From UMGS1590 sp963558655 (GTDB taxonomy: Bacteria > Bacillota > Peptococcia > Peptococcales > Peptococcaceae), in NCBI GenBank assembly GCA_963558655.1, contig CAUWHJ010000004.1, forward strand, positions 62,001 to 126,000: 64,000 nt of DNA, written 5' to 3'. A program made the translations under genes and the position numbers. Under the pieces are notes generated by a model. It was given only the letters and a program-made list of their open reading frames with translations. It was not told where the DNA came from and made no database searches. Numbering within the stretch: the stretch's first letter is position 1; each line of letters opens with the position of its first letter. Shown here piece by piece: positions 41,010 to 50,167 of this stretch.

Positions 41010-41823
41010 TATTTTTAAGCAAAACATTCGCCAGATTCTTGAAACGGGTGTTTGGGATACAGACTATGACGTGCGTCCACGTTGGAGTGACGGCACGCCG
41101 GCGCATACCATTAAATGTTTTGGGATTGTCAACCGCTATGATTTGAGCGAAGAATTTCCGATTCTTACGTTGCGTAAAACCAATCTGACCAATGCGGTAG
41201 ACGAACTTTTGTGGATTTGGCAGAAAAAATCCAATCGCATCGCCGACTTGCACAGCCATATCTGGGACCAATGGGCGGGCGATGATGGCACCATCGGCAA
41301 AGCGTACGGTTATCAGCTGGGCATCAAGCATGAGTACAAAGAAGGTTGGTTCGACCAGGTGGACCGTGTGCTTTACGACCTCAAGCATCAACCGAACAGC
41401 CGCCGCATTATGACAAATATCTACAATCATCACGATTTGCACGCCATGAATCTCTACCCTTGCGCTTACAGCATGACGTTCAACGTCAGTGGAAAGCGGC
41501 TGAATGCCATACTCAACCAGCGCAGTCAGGATATGCTCACCGCTAATAACTGGAACGTGGCGCAGTATGCGGTGCTGGTGTATATGATTGCACAGGTAAG
41601 CGGCTTGGAAGCAGGTGAATTGGTGCACGTTATTGCCGATGCCCATATCTATGACCGTCATCTGCCGATTGTGGAAGAAATTATTGCACACGATGGCTAT
41701 GAGGCCCCACAGTTTTCGCTGAATCCGAATGTGACAGATTTTTATGCGTTCACGGTTGATGACGTGCAGCTTGACAATTATCAATATTGGCCACTGAAAG
41801 AAAAAATTCCTGTGGCAGAGTAA
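40993..41823 (+). CDS. thyA: Thymidylate synthase ThyA
   Basis: 276 residues. Converts dUMP and methylene-THF to dTMP and DHF. Catalytic Cys157 sits in LYPCAYSMTF, unlike the common PPCH context; the phosphate-binding NQRSQDM and the HVIADAHIYDRH (about 216-227) motifs are typical. It overlaps mrnC by 17 nt, so this synthesis gene is translationally coupled to an rRNA processing gene. folA, which recycles DHF, follows behind its own promoter. In Bacillus thyA and folA are not in this cluster. Confidence 0.93.
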   Translation: MSRADDIFKQNIRQILETGVWDTDYDVRPRWSDGTPAHTIKCFGIVNRYDLSEEFPILTLRKTNLTNAVDELLWIWQKKSNRIADLHSHIWDQWAGDDGTIGKAYGYQLGIKHEYKEGWFDQVDRVLYDLKHQPNSRRIMTNIYNHHDLHAMNLYPCAYSMTFNVSGKRLNAILNQRSQDMLTANNWNVAQYAVLVYMIAQVSGLEAGELVHVIADAHIYDRHLPIVEEIIAHDGYEAPQFSLNPNVTDFYAFTVDDVQLDNYQYWPLKEKIPVAE

Positions 41824-41832
41824 AATCGTTCA

Positions 41833-41867
41833 ACGAGGCTTGGCAGATGTTGCCGAGTCTCGTTTTT
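41833..41867 (+). terminator. Terminator after thyA
   Basis: ACGAGGCTTGGC/GCCGAGTCTCGT 12-bp stem with G-U pairs, then T5. Confidence 0.85.
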
Positions 41868-41877
41868 GTTTGCGCCC

Positions 41878-41907
41878 TTGCTAGGCGCTGCTTGAATATG
41901 GTATATT
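41878..41907 (+). promoter_or_regulatory. Promoter of folA-rlmB-yacP
   Basis: TTGCTA (41878-41883), 18-bp spacer, TATATT (41902-41907) with an extended -10 TGG. Confidence 0.65.
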
Positions 41908-41982
41908 TTCTGTATGCCCATGACGGGTGAATACAACGAAGAAACGCCATGTCGGCACATTGGCGGAGAAAGAGAGGCAACC

Positions 41983-42504
41983 ATGAAATTTATCGTTGCA
42001 GTAGATGAAAACTGGGGCATTGGCAAAGGTGGCGGTATGCTGGATCATTTGCCAAAAGACCTGGCATTTTTTAAGGAGAAAACGAGCGGCCACGTGGTTG
42101 TCATGGGTAGAAAAACCTTGGAGAGCTTTCCAGGCGGCCGCCCACTGCCAAACCGTTTGAACATTGTGTTGTCCACGCAGCGTGAGTACACGGCGCCGGA
42201 AGGCGTGGTGCTGGTGCATAGTTTGGCTGAACTGGTCGAAACGCTGCATGATTTGGGGCGAGACGATGTGTTCCTTGTTGGCGGGGGCAGTTTGTATGCG
42301 GATTTATTGCCAGCGTGTGAAGGCGGCTATGTGACGCACATTGGCCATGCTTATGATGGTGTGGAAGTGTATTTTCCAAATCTTAAAGAAAAGCCGGATT
42401 GGCAGCTGGCAGAAACGATAGAGACGCTTTGTGATGGCGGCAAATGCTTAACGTTTTGCTATTATCGCAATGAACATCAACAAACATTGGAGGCATTGAT
42501 ATGA
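41983..42504 (+). CDS. folA: Dihydrofolate reductase
   Basis: 173 residues. N-terminal VAVDENWGIGKGG (about 5-17), DLAFFKEKTSGHVVVMGRKT (about 27-46; NADPH-binding GRKT) and FLVGGGSLYADLL (about 96-108; usually GG.(S/E)IY) are family motifs. It regenerates THF from the DHF made by ThyA. AGAGAGGC precedes ATG 41983. Overlaps rlmB by 4 nt. Confidence 0.95.
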   Translation: MKFIVAVDENWGIGKGGGMLDHLPKDLAFFKEKTSGHVVVMGRKTLESFPGGRPLPNRLNIVLSTQREYTAPEGVVLVHSLAELVETLHDLGRDDVFLVGGGSLYADLLPACEGGYVTHIGHAYDGVEVYFPNLKEKPDWQLAETIETLCDGGKCLTFCYYRNEHQQTLEALI

Positions 42505-43235
42505 GTGAAATTTACGGACGTAATCCGGTTGTTGAAGCACTCAAAAGCGGCGCAGACATCAACCGTGTTTATATTTCAAAAGGCGCTCAACATAAAGTCA
42601 TTGACGACATCTATGAGCTGGCGCGTGAACGTCAAATTCCTGTGCAGCAGGTGGAGCGCAAAAAACTGGACAGTCTTTTTCCAGGCAAAAACCATCAAGG
42701 GGTTTACGTTTCCGTGGCTGAAACAGCTTATGTGGAATGGGAGGACATTCTGCAAATAGCGCGTGATAAAGGCGAAGCGCCGCTTGTTTTGGTGCTTGAT
42801 GAAATTGAAGACCCACACAACCTTGGGGCCATTTTGCGTAATGCTGATGCCTTTGGCGTGCATGGCGTGATTATTCCAAAGAGACGCTCGGTGAGCCTTA
42901 CCGGTACGGTGGCAAAAGCTGCGGCTGGTGCGCTCCAATATGTGCCAGTGGCACGTGTGGCCAATATTGCACAAACATTGAAAGCCTTGAAAAAAGAAGG
43001 GCTTTGGATTTGCGGCACCGCCATGGACGGACAAAATATTTATCAGGCACCGCTTTCCGGCGCTTTGGCGATTGTCATAGGCAATGAAGGGCAAGGGATG
43101 CGTTCGCTCGTGGCGCAGCAGTGCGATTTTACCGTTTCTATTCCAATGAAAGGACGCATCAACTCGCTCAATGCTTCTGTGGCCACGGGGATTGTGTTAT
43201 CAGAAGTTGTACGGCGCCAGGAGGCAGGACGATGA
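42501..43235 (+). CDS. rlmB: 23S rRNA (guanosine-2'-O-)-methyltransferase RlmB (TrmH/SpoU family)
   Basis: 244 residues: small N-terminal L30e-like substrate domain (about 2-75) and a C-terminal SPOUT domain with motif 1 NLGAILRNADAFG (about 109-121), motif 2 IVIGNEGQGM (about 192-201) and motif 3 IPMKGRINSLNASVA (about 214-228). Starts in the folA stop (ATGA). TTGGAGG upstream. 2'-O-methylates 23S rRNA in the peptidyl transferase centre region. Confidence 0.95.
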   Translation: MSEIYGRNPVVEALKSGADINRVYISKGAQHKVIDDIYELARERQIPVQQVERKKLDSLFPGKNHQGVYVSVAETAYVEWEDILQIARDKGEAPLVLVLDEIEDPHNLGAILRNADAFGVHGVIIPKRRSVSLTGTVAKAAAGALQYVPVARVANIAQTLKALKKEGLWICGTAMDGQNIYQAPLSGALAIVIGNEGQGMRSLVAQQCDFTVSIPMKGRINSLNASVATGIVLSEVVRRQEAGR

Positions 43236-43774
43236 AAACCTATCTCTTTGTCGATGGCTACAACATTATTGGCGCATGGCCGGAGTTGGTGGAACTGCGT
43301 GACGAATCGCTTGAGGAAGCGCGCAAAAAAGTCATCGACTATCTCAGCGAATATGCCGCCTCAAGCGGCTATGAAACCATCCTTGTCTTTGACGGCTGGC
43401 GTGTCAAAGGCAATCGGGGCAGTGTCGTTGAGAATCCGTACATGGAAATCCTTTTTACGCCGGAAGGCGTGACGGCTGATATGGCCATTGAACGCTTGGT
43501 GGCGCAGTTGCCGAAACATCAGAAAATCTATGTGGCAACCAGCGACCGCCTTGAGCAAGAAACTGTTTTGGCGCAAGGTGGGCTGCGTATTTCGGCAATG
43601 GAACTGCACAACATGGTGTTCACGCAAAAAGAAGCGCATCGTCAGCGCATTGAGCGACAGCCGGAAACGACCAATCCGCTTGATGCACAGCTTGATGAAG
43701 AGGTGCGCCGACAGCTGTATGCCATGATTCATGAAGGCAGTGAAAAAAATTCGCAAAAAAAACGAAAAAAATAA
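43232..43774 (+). CDS. yacP: NYN-domain ribonuclease YacP (Rae1-like)
   Basis: 180 residues. NYN/PIN-like fold with FVDGYNIIGAWPEL (about 6-19), DGWRVKG (about 51-57) and YVATSDRLEQETVLAQGG (about 94-111) acidic residues. Bacillus YacP/Rae1 cleaves mRNA in the ribosomal A site. It starts in the rlmB stop codon (ATGA) and the C terminus is lysine-rich. The tRNA cluster follows directly. Confidence 0.92.
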   Translation: MKTYLFVDGYNIIGAWPELVELRDESLEEARKKVIDYLSEYAASSGYETILVFDGWRVKGNRGSVVENPYMEILFTPEGVTADMAIERLVAQLPKHQKIYVATSDRLEQETVLAQGGLRISAMELHNMVFTQKEAHRQRIERQPETTNPLDAQLDEEVRRQLYAMIHEGSEKNSQKKRKK

Positions 43775-43858
43775 AAGAAAAGCGTTGACTTTATGGAGTG
43801 ATGATGGTATTATAAGTCTCGTCGGTTGGCAAGGAAACAAACGAGCCGACAAGCCTTT

Positions 43859-43941
43859 GGAGGGATACCCAAGTTGGCCAAAGGGGACGGACTGTAAATC
43901 CGTTAGCTGTGCTTTCACAGGTTCGAATCCTGTTCCCTCCA
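43859..43941 (+). tRNA. tRNA-Tyr(GTA)
   Basis: 83 nt; acceptor GGAGGGA/TCCCTCC, anticodon loop CTGTAAA, long variable arm (GCTGTGCTTTCACAG region), T arm AGGTTCGAATCCT. No CCA encoded. Confidence 0.97.
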
Positions 43942-43949
43942 TTAAATGC

Positions 43950-44022
43950 CGCGGGGTGGAGCAGTTGGCAGCTCGTCGGGCTCATAACCCGAAGGTCGCA
44001 GGTTCAAGTCCTGTCCCCGCAA
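43950..44022 (+). tRNA. Initiator tRNA-fMet(CAT)
   Basis: Acceptor CGCGGGG/CCCCGCA leaves the C1:A72 mismatch, and the anticodon stem ends in three G:C pairs (CGGG-CTCATAA-CCCG), both initiator hallmarks. Confidence 0.95.
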
Positions 44023-44026
44023 TTTT

Positions 44027-44099
44027 GCTGATATAGCTCAGTCGGTAGAGCGCCACCTTGGTAAGGTGGAGGTCACCAGTTCAAATCTGGTTATCAGCT
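44027..44099 (+). tRNA. tRNA-Thr(GGT)
   Basis: 73 nt; acceptor GCTGATA/TATCAGC, anticodon stem CCACC/GGTGG with loop TTGGTAA, anticodon GGT. With the CGT and TGT genes at 34.8 kb this gives three Thr isoacceptors in the window. Confidence 0.96.
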
Positions 44100-44105
44100 T
44101 CATAT

Positions 44106-44179
44106 GGCGATATAGCTCAGCTGGCTAGAGCATACGGTTCATACCCGTAGTGTCCGGGGTTCAAGTCCCTGTATCGCCA
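44106..44179 (+). tRNA. Elongator tRNA-Met(CAT)
   Basis: 74 nt; acceptor GGCGATA/TATCGCC, anticodon stem TACGG/CCGTA with loop TTCATAC. The D-arm and anticodon arm match Bacillus elongator tRNA-Met; a lysidine tRNA-Ile(CAT) is less likely. Confidence 0.93.
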
Positions 44180-44181
44180 TC

Positions 44182-44212
44182 AAAAACCTCTCGGTGTTGC
44201 CGAGAGGTTTTT
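44182..44212 (+). terminator. Terminator of the tRNA cluster
   Basis: AAAAACCTCTCGG/CCGAGAGGTTTTT perfect 13-bp stem with a 5-nt loop. Confidence 0.95.
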
Positions 44213-44384
44213 CTTTTTCTAATTAAAAATGATTGTGGATATATCTATGCTTTGATATAGTGTGAACGCATAGCAGGAAATGAAAAAATGGCATTGGATG
44301 CAAGCTTTAGAAAGTTATAAAATTAAAAGAGGGTGAAGCAGGCGATGACGGTGTAGACGTGTATTAAAGAAAGGATGTTGAACA

Positions 44385-45062
44385 ATGAATAAGCCTTTTA
44401 TCGTTTGTCATATGATGATGTCTGTTGATGGTCGCATTGATTGCGGTATGACCGCGCAGCTTCCGGGGGTAGATGATTACTATGCATCCTTGGAAGCGTG
44501 CCAGGCACCTACGCGTGTGAGTGGGCGTGTGACCGCCATGTTAGAGATGGCTGACAAAGATGCTGTGTTTGAAGCACATGGCGAAGCCATTGCAAAAGAA
44601 GCGTTTTCAAAAAAAGAGGACGCCGTAGCCTACGAAGTGATTATGGATACGAAAGGAACGCTTTGCTGGGACCATTGGGAACGCGAAAAACCTTTGATTA
44701 TTGTTACCAGTGAGCAGGTAAAGACAGATTACTTGGCTTATCTTGACGGCTTGGGGATTTCCTGGATTGCCTGCGGTGAAACACGCATTGACTTGGCGCG
44801 CGCAGCAGAAATTTTGGCAGACGAATTTTCAGTGACGCGTATGGCTGTGGTTGGCGGCGGTGCCATCAACGCTGGCTTTTTGGATGCTGGCTTGCTTGAT
44901 GCTGTCAGCATTCTATTGGCACCGGGCATTGATGGACGTGGCGGCATGGCGTCAACCTTTGATGGTCTGCCAATGGATCGCACACCGTTTGCACTGAAGT
45001 TGGAATCGGTGGAAGCTCATGAAAGCGGTGCGGTATCGCTGTATTATCAGGTAGAAAAGTAA
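44385..45062 (+). CDS. RibD C-terminal-domain (dihydrofolate reductase-like) reductase
   Basis: 225 residues of the RibD_C/DHFR-like fold. It begins KPFIVCHMMMSVDGRIDCGM (about 3-22), which is the HTSR/DHFR-like start, and has VVGGGAINAGFLDAGLLD (about 165-182) for NADPH binding. No deaminase domain. Such stand-alone proteins include pyrimidine reductases and other NADPH reductases; a riboflavin role is not shown because no rib genes are near. GAAAGGATG precedes the ATG. Confidence 0.85.
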   Translation: MNKPFIVCHMMMSVDGRIDCGMTAQLPGVDDYYASLEACQAPTRVSGRVTAMLEMADKDAVFEAHGEAIAKEAFSKKEDAVAYEVIMDTKGTLCWDHWEREKPLIIVTSEQVKTDYLAYLDGLGISWIACGETRIDLARAAEILADEFSVTRMAVVGGGAINAGFLDAGLLDAVSILLAPGIDGRGGMASTFDGLPMDRTPFALKLESVEAHESGAVSLYYQVEK

Positions 45063-45093
45063 AAAAAATCAAGTAAAAAGCAATGTTGTTCGG

Positions 45094-45127
45094 AAGTAGA
45101 AAATCGTGAAGGGTTTTCTACTTTTTT
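45094..45127 (+). terminator. Terminator after the RibD-like gene
   Basis: AAGTAGAAAA/TTTTCTACTT stem with T-rich tail. Confidence 0.85.
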
Positions 45128-45213
45128 CTTTTCAAACGATTGGCCTTATGATAAGGTAGAATTGATGAATGGATTCCAGTTATTGACCGGTCCAACGAAA
45201 AGGAATGATGCTT

Positions 45214-46167
45214 ATGCAACTGAACCAGTTTCGATTTCTCATTGCTGTGGACAAATATGGTTCTATTTCCAAAGCTGCTCAGGAACTTTACATCTCTCAA
45301 TCAACCATTAGTTTGTCATTGATCAATTTGGAAGAAGAACTCGGGTATGTGTTGCTCAACCGCAGCAAACGTGGTGTGACATTGACGCCGGAAGGCAAAG
45401 AAGTGTTGAAGCGTGCCATGGTGATTCAGGAAACCATAGAGAGCCTTAAAGATATTAACTGTGACGACAAGCAAATTATTGGCGATGTGCGTATTGGCGG
45501 ATGCAGTCACTTGGGGATGAATATTATCACCGATGCCATGCTTCAGCTCAAACGGCCATATGAAGGGATTCATGTATTTGCACAACGAGGAGACATCAAG
45601 GAAGTGCTCAAAAAGGTGGCGCAGAATGAGCTTGATATGGCGTTTATCAATTATCATTCGTTGCAGGCATTGGACGTGCAAAACGATTTGCGGCGCTTGT
45701 CGTTAGAATTTAGCAAAACCTACAGCGATAAAATGGTGATTTGCGTGCACGAGGACCATCCGTTGACGTGGCAGAACGTGGTGCGAATGTCCGATGTCGT
45801 TCGCTACGAACGTGTGACCATGTCGCCAACAAAAGACGCTTTTATGGCGAAGCATTTTGGCTATAAGGAAAGTGATATGGCGGTGGTTACTTTGGTGGAT
45901 GTATTGAATCTGCGTAAGTATGCAACGCAAACGGATGCTGTTGTTTTTTTGCCGCTCAATGAATCGATTCGCAGTAACAAAATGTTTCCTTACAAGCTCT
46001 ATCCGCTTGATGTGGAAGATTTCGATATTGATATTACTGGTGGCTGGGTGCATCACAGTACCCATGAGATGAATGCCGCAGAACATTGTGTGGCGGATGC
46101 TTTAGCCAATATCTGTCAACAATACGAAGCCGAATCACTGGAAATGTGTGAGAACGGTGGTGCATGA
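45214..46167 (+). CDS. LysR-family transcriptional regulator
   Basis: 317 residues. N-terminal winged helix (about 1-60; FLIAVDKYGSISKAAQELYI then SQSTISLSLINLEEELG) and a substrate-binding effector domain (about 90-295). It precedes the SLC13 transporter and the flavoprotein/ferredoxin genes on the same strand, separated by a terminator, so it probably responds to their substrate. ATG at 45214 has AAAAGGA 9 nt upstream; the ATGs at 45205 and 45208 are too close to the site. Confidence 0.92.
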   Translation: MQLNQFRFLIAVDKYGSISKAAQELYISQSTISLSLINLEEELGYVLLNRSKRGVTLTPEGKEVLKRAMVIQETIESLKDINCDDKQIIGDVRIGGCSHLGMNIITDAMLQLKRPYEGIHVFAQRGDIKEVLKKVAQNELDMAFINYHSLQALDVQNDLRRLSLEFSKTYSDKMVICVHEDHPLTWQNVVRMSDVVRYERVTMSPTKDAFMAKHFGYKESDMAVVTLVDVLNLRKYATQTDAVVFLPLNESIRSNKMFPYKLYPLDVEDFDIDITGGWVHHSTHEMNAAEHCVADALANICQQYEAESLEMCENGGA

Positions 46168-46188
46168 AAAGATGCACCACCGTTTTTT
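46153..46188 (+). terminator. Terminator overlapping the LysR stop codon
   Basis: AACGGTGGTGCA/TGCACCACCGTT 12-bp stem, the left arm inside the last codons, then six T residues. The following 46189-46391 region holds no gene; GATGGCCATC (46331-46340) is a 10-bp palindrome and TTGGTA/TATCAT a weak promoter candidate. Confidence 0.9.
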
Positions 46189-46391
46189 CTATGCCCTTTT
46201 TCATTGGATTTTCAGAAAGCAGAACAAGTGGTCATTCATTTTTACAATAATAAATATTGATAAACAAGGCTTTTGGTAACTATAAATCAGATGTATCATA
46301 AATGCGTGGAAAGAAATCACGTATACCTTTGATGGCCATCAAACAAACGACGTGAGCTTGAGAAAAATCACTATATAAAGGAGCGTTTTTT

Positions 46392-47849
46392 ATGTCGGAG
46401 GTAGTAAAAAAGAAGAAAAACACTGCGTACTACATCAATTCCATTATTTCTCTGATTATCATCTTTGGTTTCGGCCAACTGCCTGCTGTGGCACCGTTGA
46501 CGCCACTGGGGATGAACTTGATTGGGATTTTCCTGGGGCTTTTGTATGCATGGATTTTTGTTGATATTGTCTGGCCGAGTTTGGTTGGCCTTTTGGCGCT
46601 GATGCTTATTGGCGGGATTAAACCGGCGGTGCTTTTGAACACAAGTTTTGGGGATTCCATCGTTGTTATGATGTTCTTCATCTTTGTTTTCTGTGCAGCC
46701 ATTGATCAATATGGGCTTTCACGTTTCATTTCATTGTGGTTTATTACTCGTAAATTTGTGCAAGGGAAACCTTGGGCGTTCACATTTATCTTTTTGGCGT
46801 CCATCTTTATTCTTGGCGGTCTTACCAGTGCATCACCGGCAGCGCTCATTGGTTGGGCGATCCTCTATGCCATTTGTGACCTTGTTGGGTACAAGAAAGG
46901 CGATGGTTATCCAACGATGATGGTTTTCGCCATTGTATTCGCAGCGCAGGTTGGGATGTCGATGATTCCGTTTAAGCAGGTGCCACTGACGGTGCTTGGT
47001 GCTTTTGCCAACATTTCCGGCACAGAAATCGACTATGCCAAGTATATGCTCATTGCCATCATTTGTTGCATTGTTTGTGCCGTTCTCTTATTGCTTACTT
47101 GCAAGTTCATCTTCCATCCAGATGTTTCCAAACTTGAAAATCTCGATGCCAAGCAGCTTGACCAAGATGGGCAAGGGCTTGTTTTGAACAAAAATCAAAA
47201 GATCGTTCTTGGTTTCCTTGTAGCGTTGGTGCTGTGCTTACTTTTGCCAAGTTTCCTGCCTAAGAGCTTTTTCTTAACACAGTTCCTCAATGGTATTGGT
47301 AACACTGGCGTGGTTATTCTCATTGTTGCTATTATGTGCTTCATCAAGGTGGATGGTCATCCATTGTTGCAGATGAAGAAGGCTATTAACAATGGTGTAT
47401 CTTGGGGCATTATCTTCATGCTTGCCGCCGTTCAGCCTTTGTCCACAGCTATGACAGCTGATGGCAGTGGCATTGTTGATTGGATGATGGGGATTTTGAA
47501 TCCAATCTTTGGTGGTAAGAGCCCTATTTTCTTTATCATCGTTATTGGTCTTATTGCAGCGCTTGTAACGAATGTTATGAACAACGGTGCTCTTGGTGTG
47601 GCATTGATGCCAATCGTTTACAGCTATTGTCTGGCTAACAACATCGATCCACAGCTTTCTGTCATCATCGTTGTCATGGGCGTTCACCTGGCCTTCCTCA
47701 CCCCAGCCGCAAGCTCCAGTGCTTCGTTATTGCATGGGAACGAATGGGTGACCTCCAAAGACATTATGAAGTCGGCAACGCCTGTCGTTTTAATTTCCTG
47801 GGCGGCCATCACGATCATCACTGTTGGTCTTGGTTCGCTTATTTTCTAA
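46392..47849 (+). CDS. SLC13/DASS-family anion transporter
   Basis: 485 residues, eleven or twelve hydrophobic spans in two inverted halves, each with the family-type sodium/substrate hairpin: TSASPAALIGWA (about 139-150) and VTNVMNNGALGVALMP (about 394-409). Transports dicarboxylates, tricarboxylates or sulfate in exchange or with sodium. Adjacent flavoprotein/ferredoxin genes suggest that the cargo is an organic acid used as electron acceptor. Own ribosome site AAAGGAG; ferredoxin gene follows 45 nt later. Confidence 0.88.
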   Translation: MSEVVKKKKNTAYYINSIISLIIIFGFGQLPAVAPLTPLGMNLIGIFLGLLYAWIFVDIVWPSLVGLLALMLIGGIKPAVLLNTSFGDSIVVMMFFIFVFCAAIDQYGLSRFISLWFITRKFVQGKPWAFTFIFLASIFILGGLTSASPAALIGWAILYAICDLVGYKKGDGYPTMMVFAIVFAAQVGMSMIPFKQVPLTVLGAFANISGTEIDYAKYMLIAIICCIVCAVLLLLTCKFIFHPDVSKLENLDAKQLDQDGQGLVLNKNQKIVLGFLVALVLCLLLPSFLPKSFFLTQFLNGIGNTGVVILIVAIMCFIKVDGHPLLQMKKAINNGVSWGIIFMLAAVQPLSTAMTADGSGIVDWMMGILNPIFGGKSPIFFIIVIGLIAALVTNVMNNGALGVALMPIVYSYCLANNIDPQLSVIIVVMGVHLAFLTPAASSSASLLHGNEWVTSKDIMKSATPVVLISWAAITIITVGLGSLIF

Positions 47850-47894
47850 ACGTGTTTTAATAGTATCAAATTTTAGAGAAAGAGGTGTTGGCGT

Positions 47895-48176
47895 ATGCCA
47901 CCAATCATTGACAAAGAAAAATGTATTGAATGCGGAACCTGCGCGCAGATCTGCCCTCTGGACGTGATTCGTTTCGCAACGAACGAAGAAGGGAAAAAAG
48001 TTGTTGTTGTGAAATATCCTTATGAATGCTGGCACTGCCGTGCGTGCGTAAAGGATTGCCCTAAAGGTGCGATTACCATGCGTTATCCATTGTCTCACAT
48101 GATGTTTACGATGGAATTGTCCGATGAGAAAATCGCAGAAAACAAACGGTTCGCTGAAGAAAGAGGTGTTGAATAA
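47895..48176 (+). CDS. 2x[4Fe-4S] ferredoxin, first pair (AprB-like)
   Basis: 93 residues with two complete CxxCxxCxxxCP cluster motifs: CIECGTCAQICP (about 10-21) and CWHCRACVKDCP (about 44-55). A ~30-residue helical tail follows. Its stop overlaps the start of the flavoprotein gene (TAATG), so the two are made as a pair; the layout mirrors adenylylsulfate reductase beta/alpha but with a much shorter beta subunit. Delivers electrons to or from the FAD protein. Confidence 0.9.
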   Translation: MPPIIDKEKCIECGTCAQICPLDVIRFATNEEGKKVVVVKYPYECWHCRACVKDCPKGAITMRYPLSHMMFTMELSDEKIAENKRFAEERGVE

Positions 48177-49861
48177 TGGATGTCAAGGTTCGTGACGAAA
48201 TTATTAAAACAGAGTATCTGATTATCGGTGGCGGTGTGGCTGGTTTGATGAGTGCCATTACGGCTGCCGGTAAAGGTGTTGATGTTCTGATTGCTGAAAA
48301 GGCAGACACCAGACGCAGCGGTTCCGGTTGTGGCGGCAACGATCATTTCATGTGCTACATTCCATCGGAACACGGCGACGATTTTGAACGTGTGATTTCT
48401 GAAATTAACGAGGGCATGGAAGGCGGCCCTTGGCAGGATCCTGCGATGTTGCGGAAGATGATGCGCCGTACCGAAAGCGTTGTGAAACGCTGGGAAGAAT
48501 GGGGCATCAACATGAAGCCAACCGGTAAGTACAACTTTGAAGGGCACACGATGCCATCTCGCCAGTGCTATCATTTGAAATATGATGGTGCCAACCAGAA
48601 GCGTGTGCTGACCAATAAGGCACGCGAAAATGGCGCCAAGATTATGAACAAGCTCTACATCAACGACATTCTGACCAACGAAGAAGGGCGTGCCGTTGGC
48701 GCCATCGGTTTCATCCTTGCGGACGATGTGCCGGAAGTGGTGGTGATTCAGTGCAAAGCGGTGCTTGTAGCTACGGCACAGGCAATGCGTATGTATCCAA
48801 ATGTCAACCCAGCCTATATTTTCAACACCCACAGCTGCCCTGCAGCTGCCGGCGGTGCAGCCATCGCTTATCGCGCTGGGTGCAAGCTCGTTAATATTGA
48901 TGTGCCTTACCGTCACGCTGGGGTTAAAGGCTTTGCGCGTAGTGGTAAAGCAACTTGGTTTGGTGTTATTTCTGACATCAATGGCGACTCTATCAGCCCA
49001 TTCTGCAAAGTGCCAGACCGCAAACGTGGTGATGCGCTGATGGATATTAACCCTGGCATTTTCACCAAACGTCTCGACAATGCCACCGGCCCAACCTTTA
49101 TGAACTGCACCGGTTACAGTGAAGAAGACCACGAATATCAGCACAAACAATTCAAGTGCGAAGGCATTGACTCCATCACCGATTATCTGGACAAACGCGG
49201 CATTGATTTGCATAAGAGCATGGTGGAATTTGGCACCTACGACTACTCACTCTCTCAGCGTGGGATTGATATTGGTTTGGATGCTTCCACCAATGTGCCT
49301 GGCATTTATGCTGCCGGCATTGTTTGCGGCAATGTGCGCGGTAACATCACAAGCGCTTCTGTTTGGGGCGATGTTGCTGGTGAATCGGTGGCTGAGTATG
49401 TGAAAACCGTTGATGAATACGATGTAGCTGGCGACCCTGCCATTCAAGAACATATCGACTTCTACAATAAGCTGATGAATCGTCCAAACGGTGCCGACTG
49501 GCTCGAAGCCAACTCCAGCTTGCAAGTCATCATGAACGACTATGTTGGGCTTAAGATGCGAAGCGAAGATATGATGCGTGCCGGCATCAAATATCTTGAC
49601 GACTTGAAAGTTTATGCCAAGAGCGACATTGGCTGCGATGACGCCCATCAGCTGATGCGTACCATGGAACTCTTTGATCTCATTGATTTGGCAAAAGCTG
49701 TTGCCATTACCTCGCGCAACCGCAAAGAAACCCGCGGCAACCATAGACGCATTGACTATGACTACACCAATCCGCTTCTTACCGGTCTTTTCCAAACCAT
49801 TCACCTCGATAAAAATGGCGAAGTGGTGCTGGAATGGCGCAAGCGAGTGATGAAAGAATAA
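48176..49861 (+). CDS. FAD-dependent reductase, first pair (AprA/fumarate reductase-like)
   Basis: 561 residues, soluble, no signal peptide. The N-terminal FAD-binding GGGVAGLMSAI (about 18-28) is followed by an unusual SGSGCGGNDHFMCYIPSEHG (about 44-63). The C-terminal half contains the NVPGIYAAGIVCGNVRGN (about 380-397) typical of the superfamily and a helical capping domain. It is in the same superfamily as AprA and FrdA, yet the genes for sulfate activation are not near, so adenylylsulfate reduction is doubtful. A cytoplasmic ferredoxin-linked reductase for an organic acid taken up by the SLC13 transporter is the best guess. Confidence 0.82.
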   Translation: MDVKVRDEIIKTEYLIIGGGVAGLMSAITAAGKGVDVLIAEKADTRRSGSGCGGNDHFMCYIPSEHGDDFERVISEINEGMEGGPWQDPAMLRKMMRRTESVVKRWEEWGINMKPTGKYNFEGHTMPSRQCYHLKYDGANQKRVLTNKARENGAKIMNKLYINDILTNEEGRAVGAIGFILADDVPEVVVIQCKAVLVATAQAMRMYPNVNPAYIFNTHSCPAAAGGAAIAYRAGCKLVNIDVPYRHAGVKGFARSGKATWFGVISDINGDSISPFCKVPDRKRGDALMDINPGIFTKRLDNATGPTFMNCTGYSEEDHEYQHKQFKCEGIDSITDYLDKRGIDLHKSMVEFGTYDYSLSQRGIDIGLDASTNVPGIYAAGIVCGNVRGNITSASVWGDVAGESVAEYVKTVDEYDVAGDPAIQEHIDFYNKLMNRPNGADWLEANSSLQVIMNDYVGLKMRSEDMMRAGIKYLDDLKVYAKSDIGCDDAHQLMRTMELFDLIDLAKAVAITSRNRKETRGNHRRIDYDYTNPLLTGLFQTIHLDKNGEVVLEWRKRVMKE

Positions 49862-49940
49862 CAGAACTTCAATGGTAAATGTATCGCCCATCGTTTATTC
49901 GCGATGGGCGATGTGTATATAGAAAAAGGAGGAGTTCCTG

Positions 49941-50153
49941 ATGATTCAATCCATTGACCAAGAAAAATGTGTGGGTTGTGGCAGGTGTGTCAATATTTGT
50001 CCGCTGGATACGATTCGTTTGAATGATGTAGGAAAGGCGTTCATTGCTTATGGGGACGATTGTATGACTTGTTTCAAGTGTGAGCGACTTTGTCCGGCTG
50101 GTGCCATTTTTGTGCATCCGTTCAAAGAAGCATTGCCAATGGCATTTGAATGA
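49941..50153 (+). CDS. 2x[4Fe-4S] ferredoxin, second pair
   Basis: 70 residues, two cluster motifs CVGCGRCVNICP (about 10-21) and CMTCFKCERLCP (about 41-52). Shorter than the first ferredoxin (no helical tail). It lies 79 nt after the first flavoprotein with a GGAGG site, and the second flavoprotein begins 14 nt after its stop, repeating the ferredoxin-flavoprotein order. Confidence 0.9.
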   Translation: MIQSIDQEKCVGCGRCVNICPLDTIRLNDVGKAFIAYGDDCMTCFKCERLCPAGAIFVHPFKEALPMAFE

Positions 50154-50167
50154 GAGGAGGTGTGATG

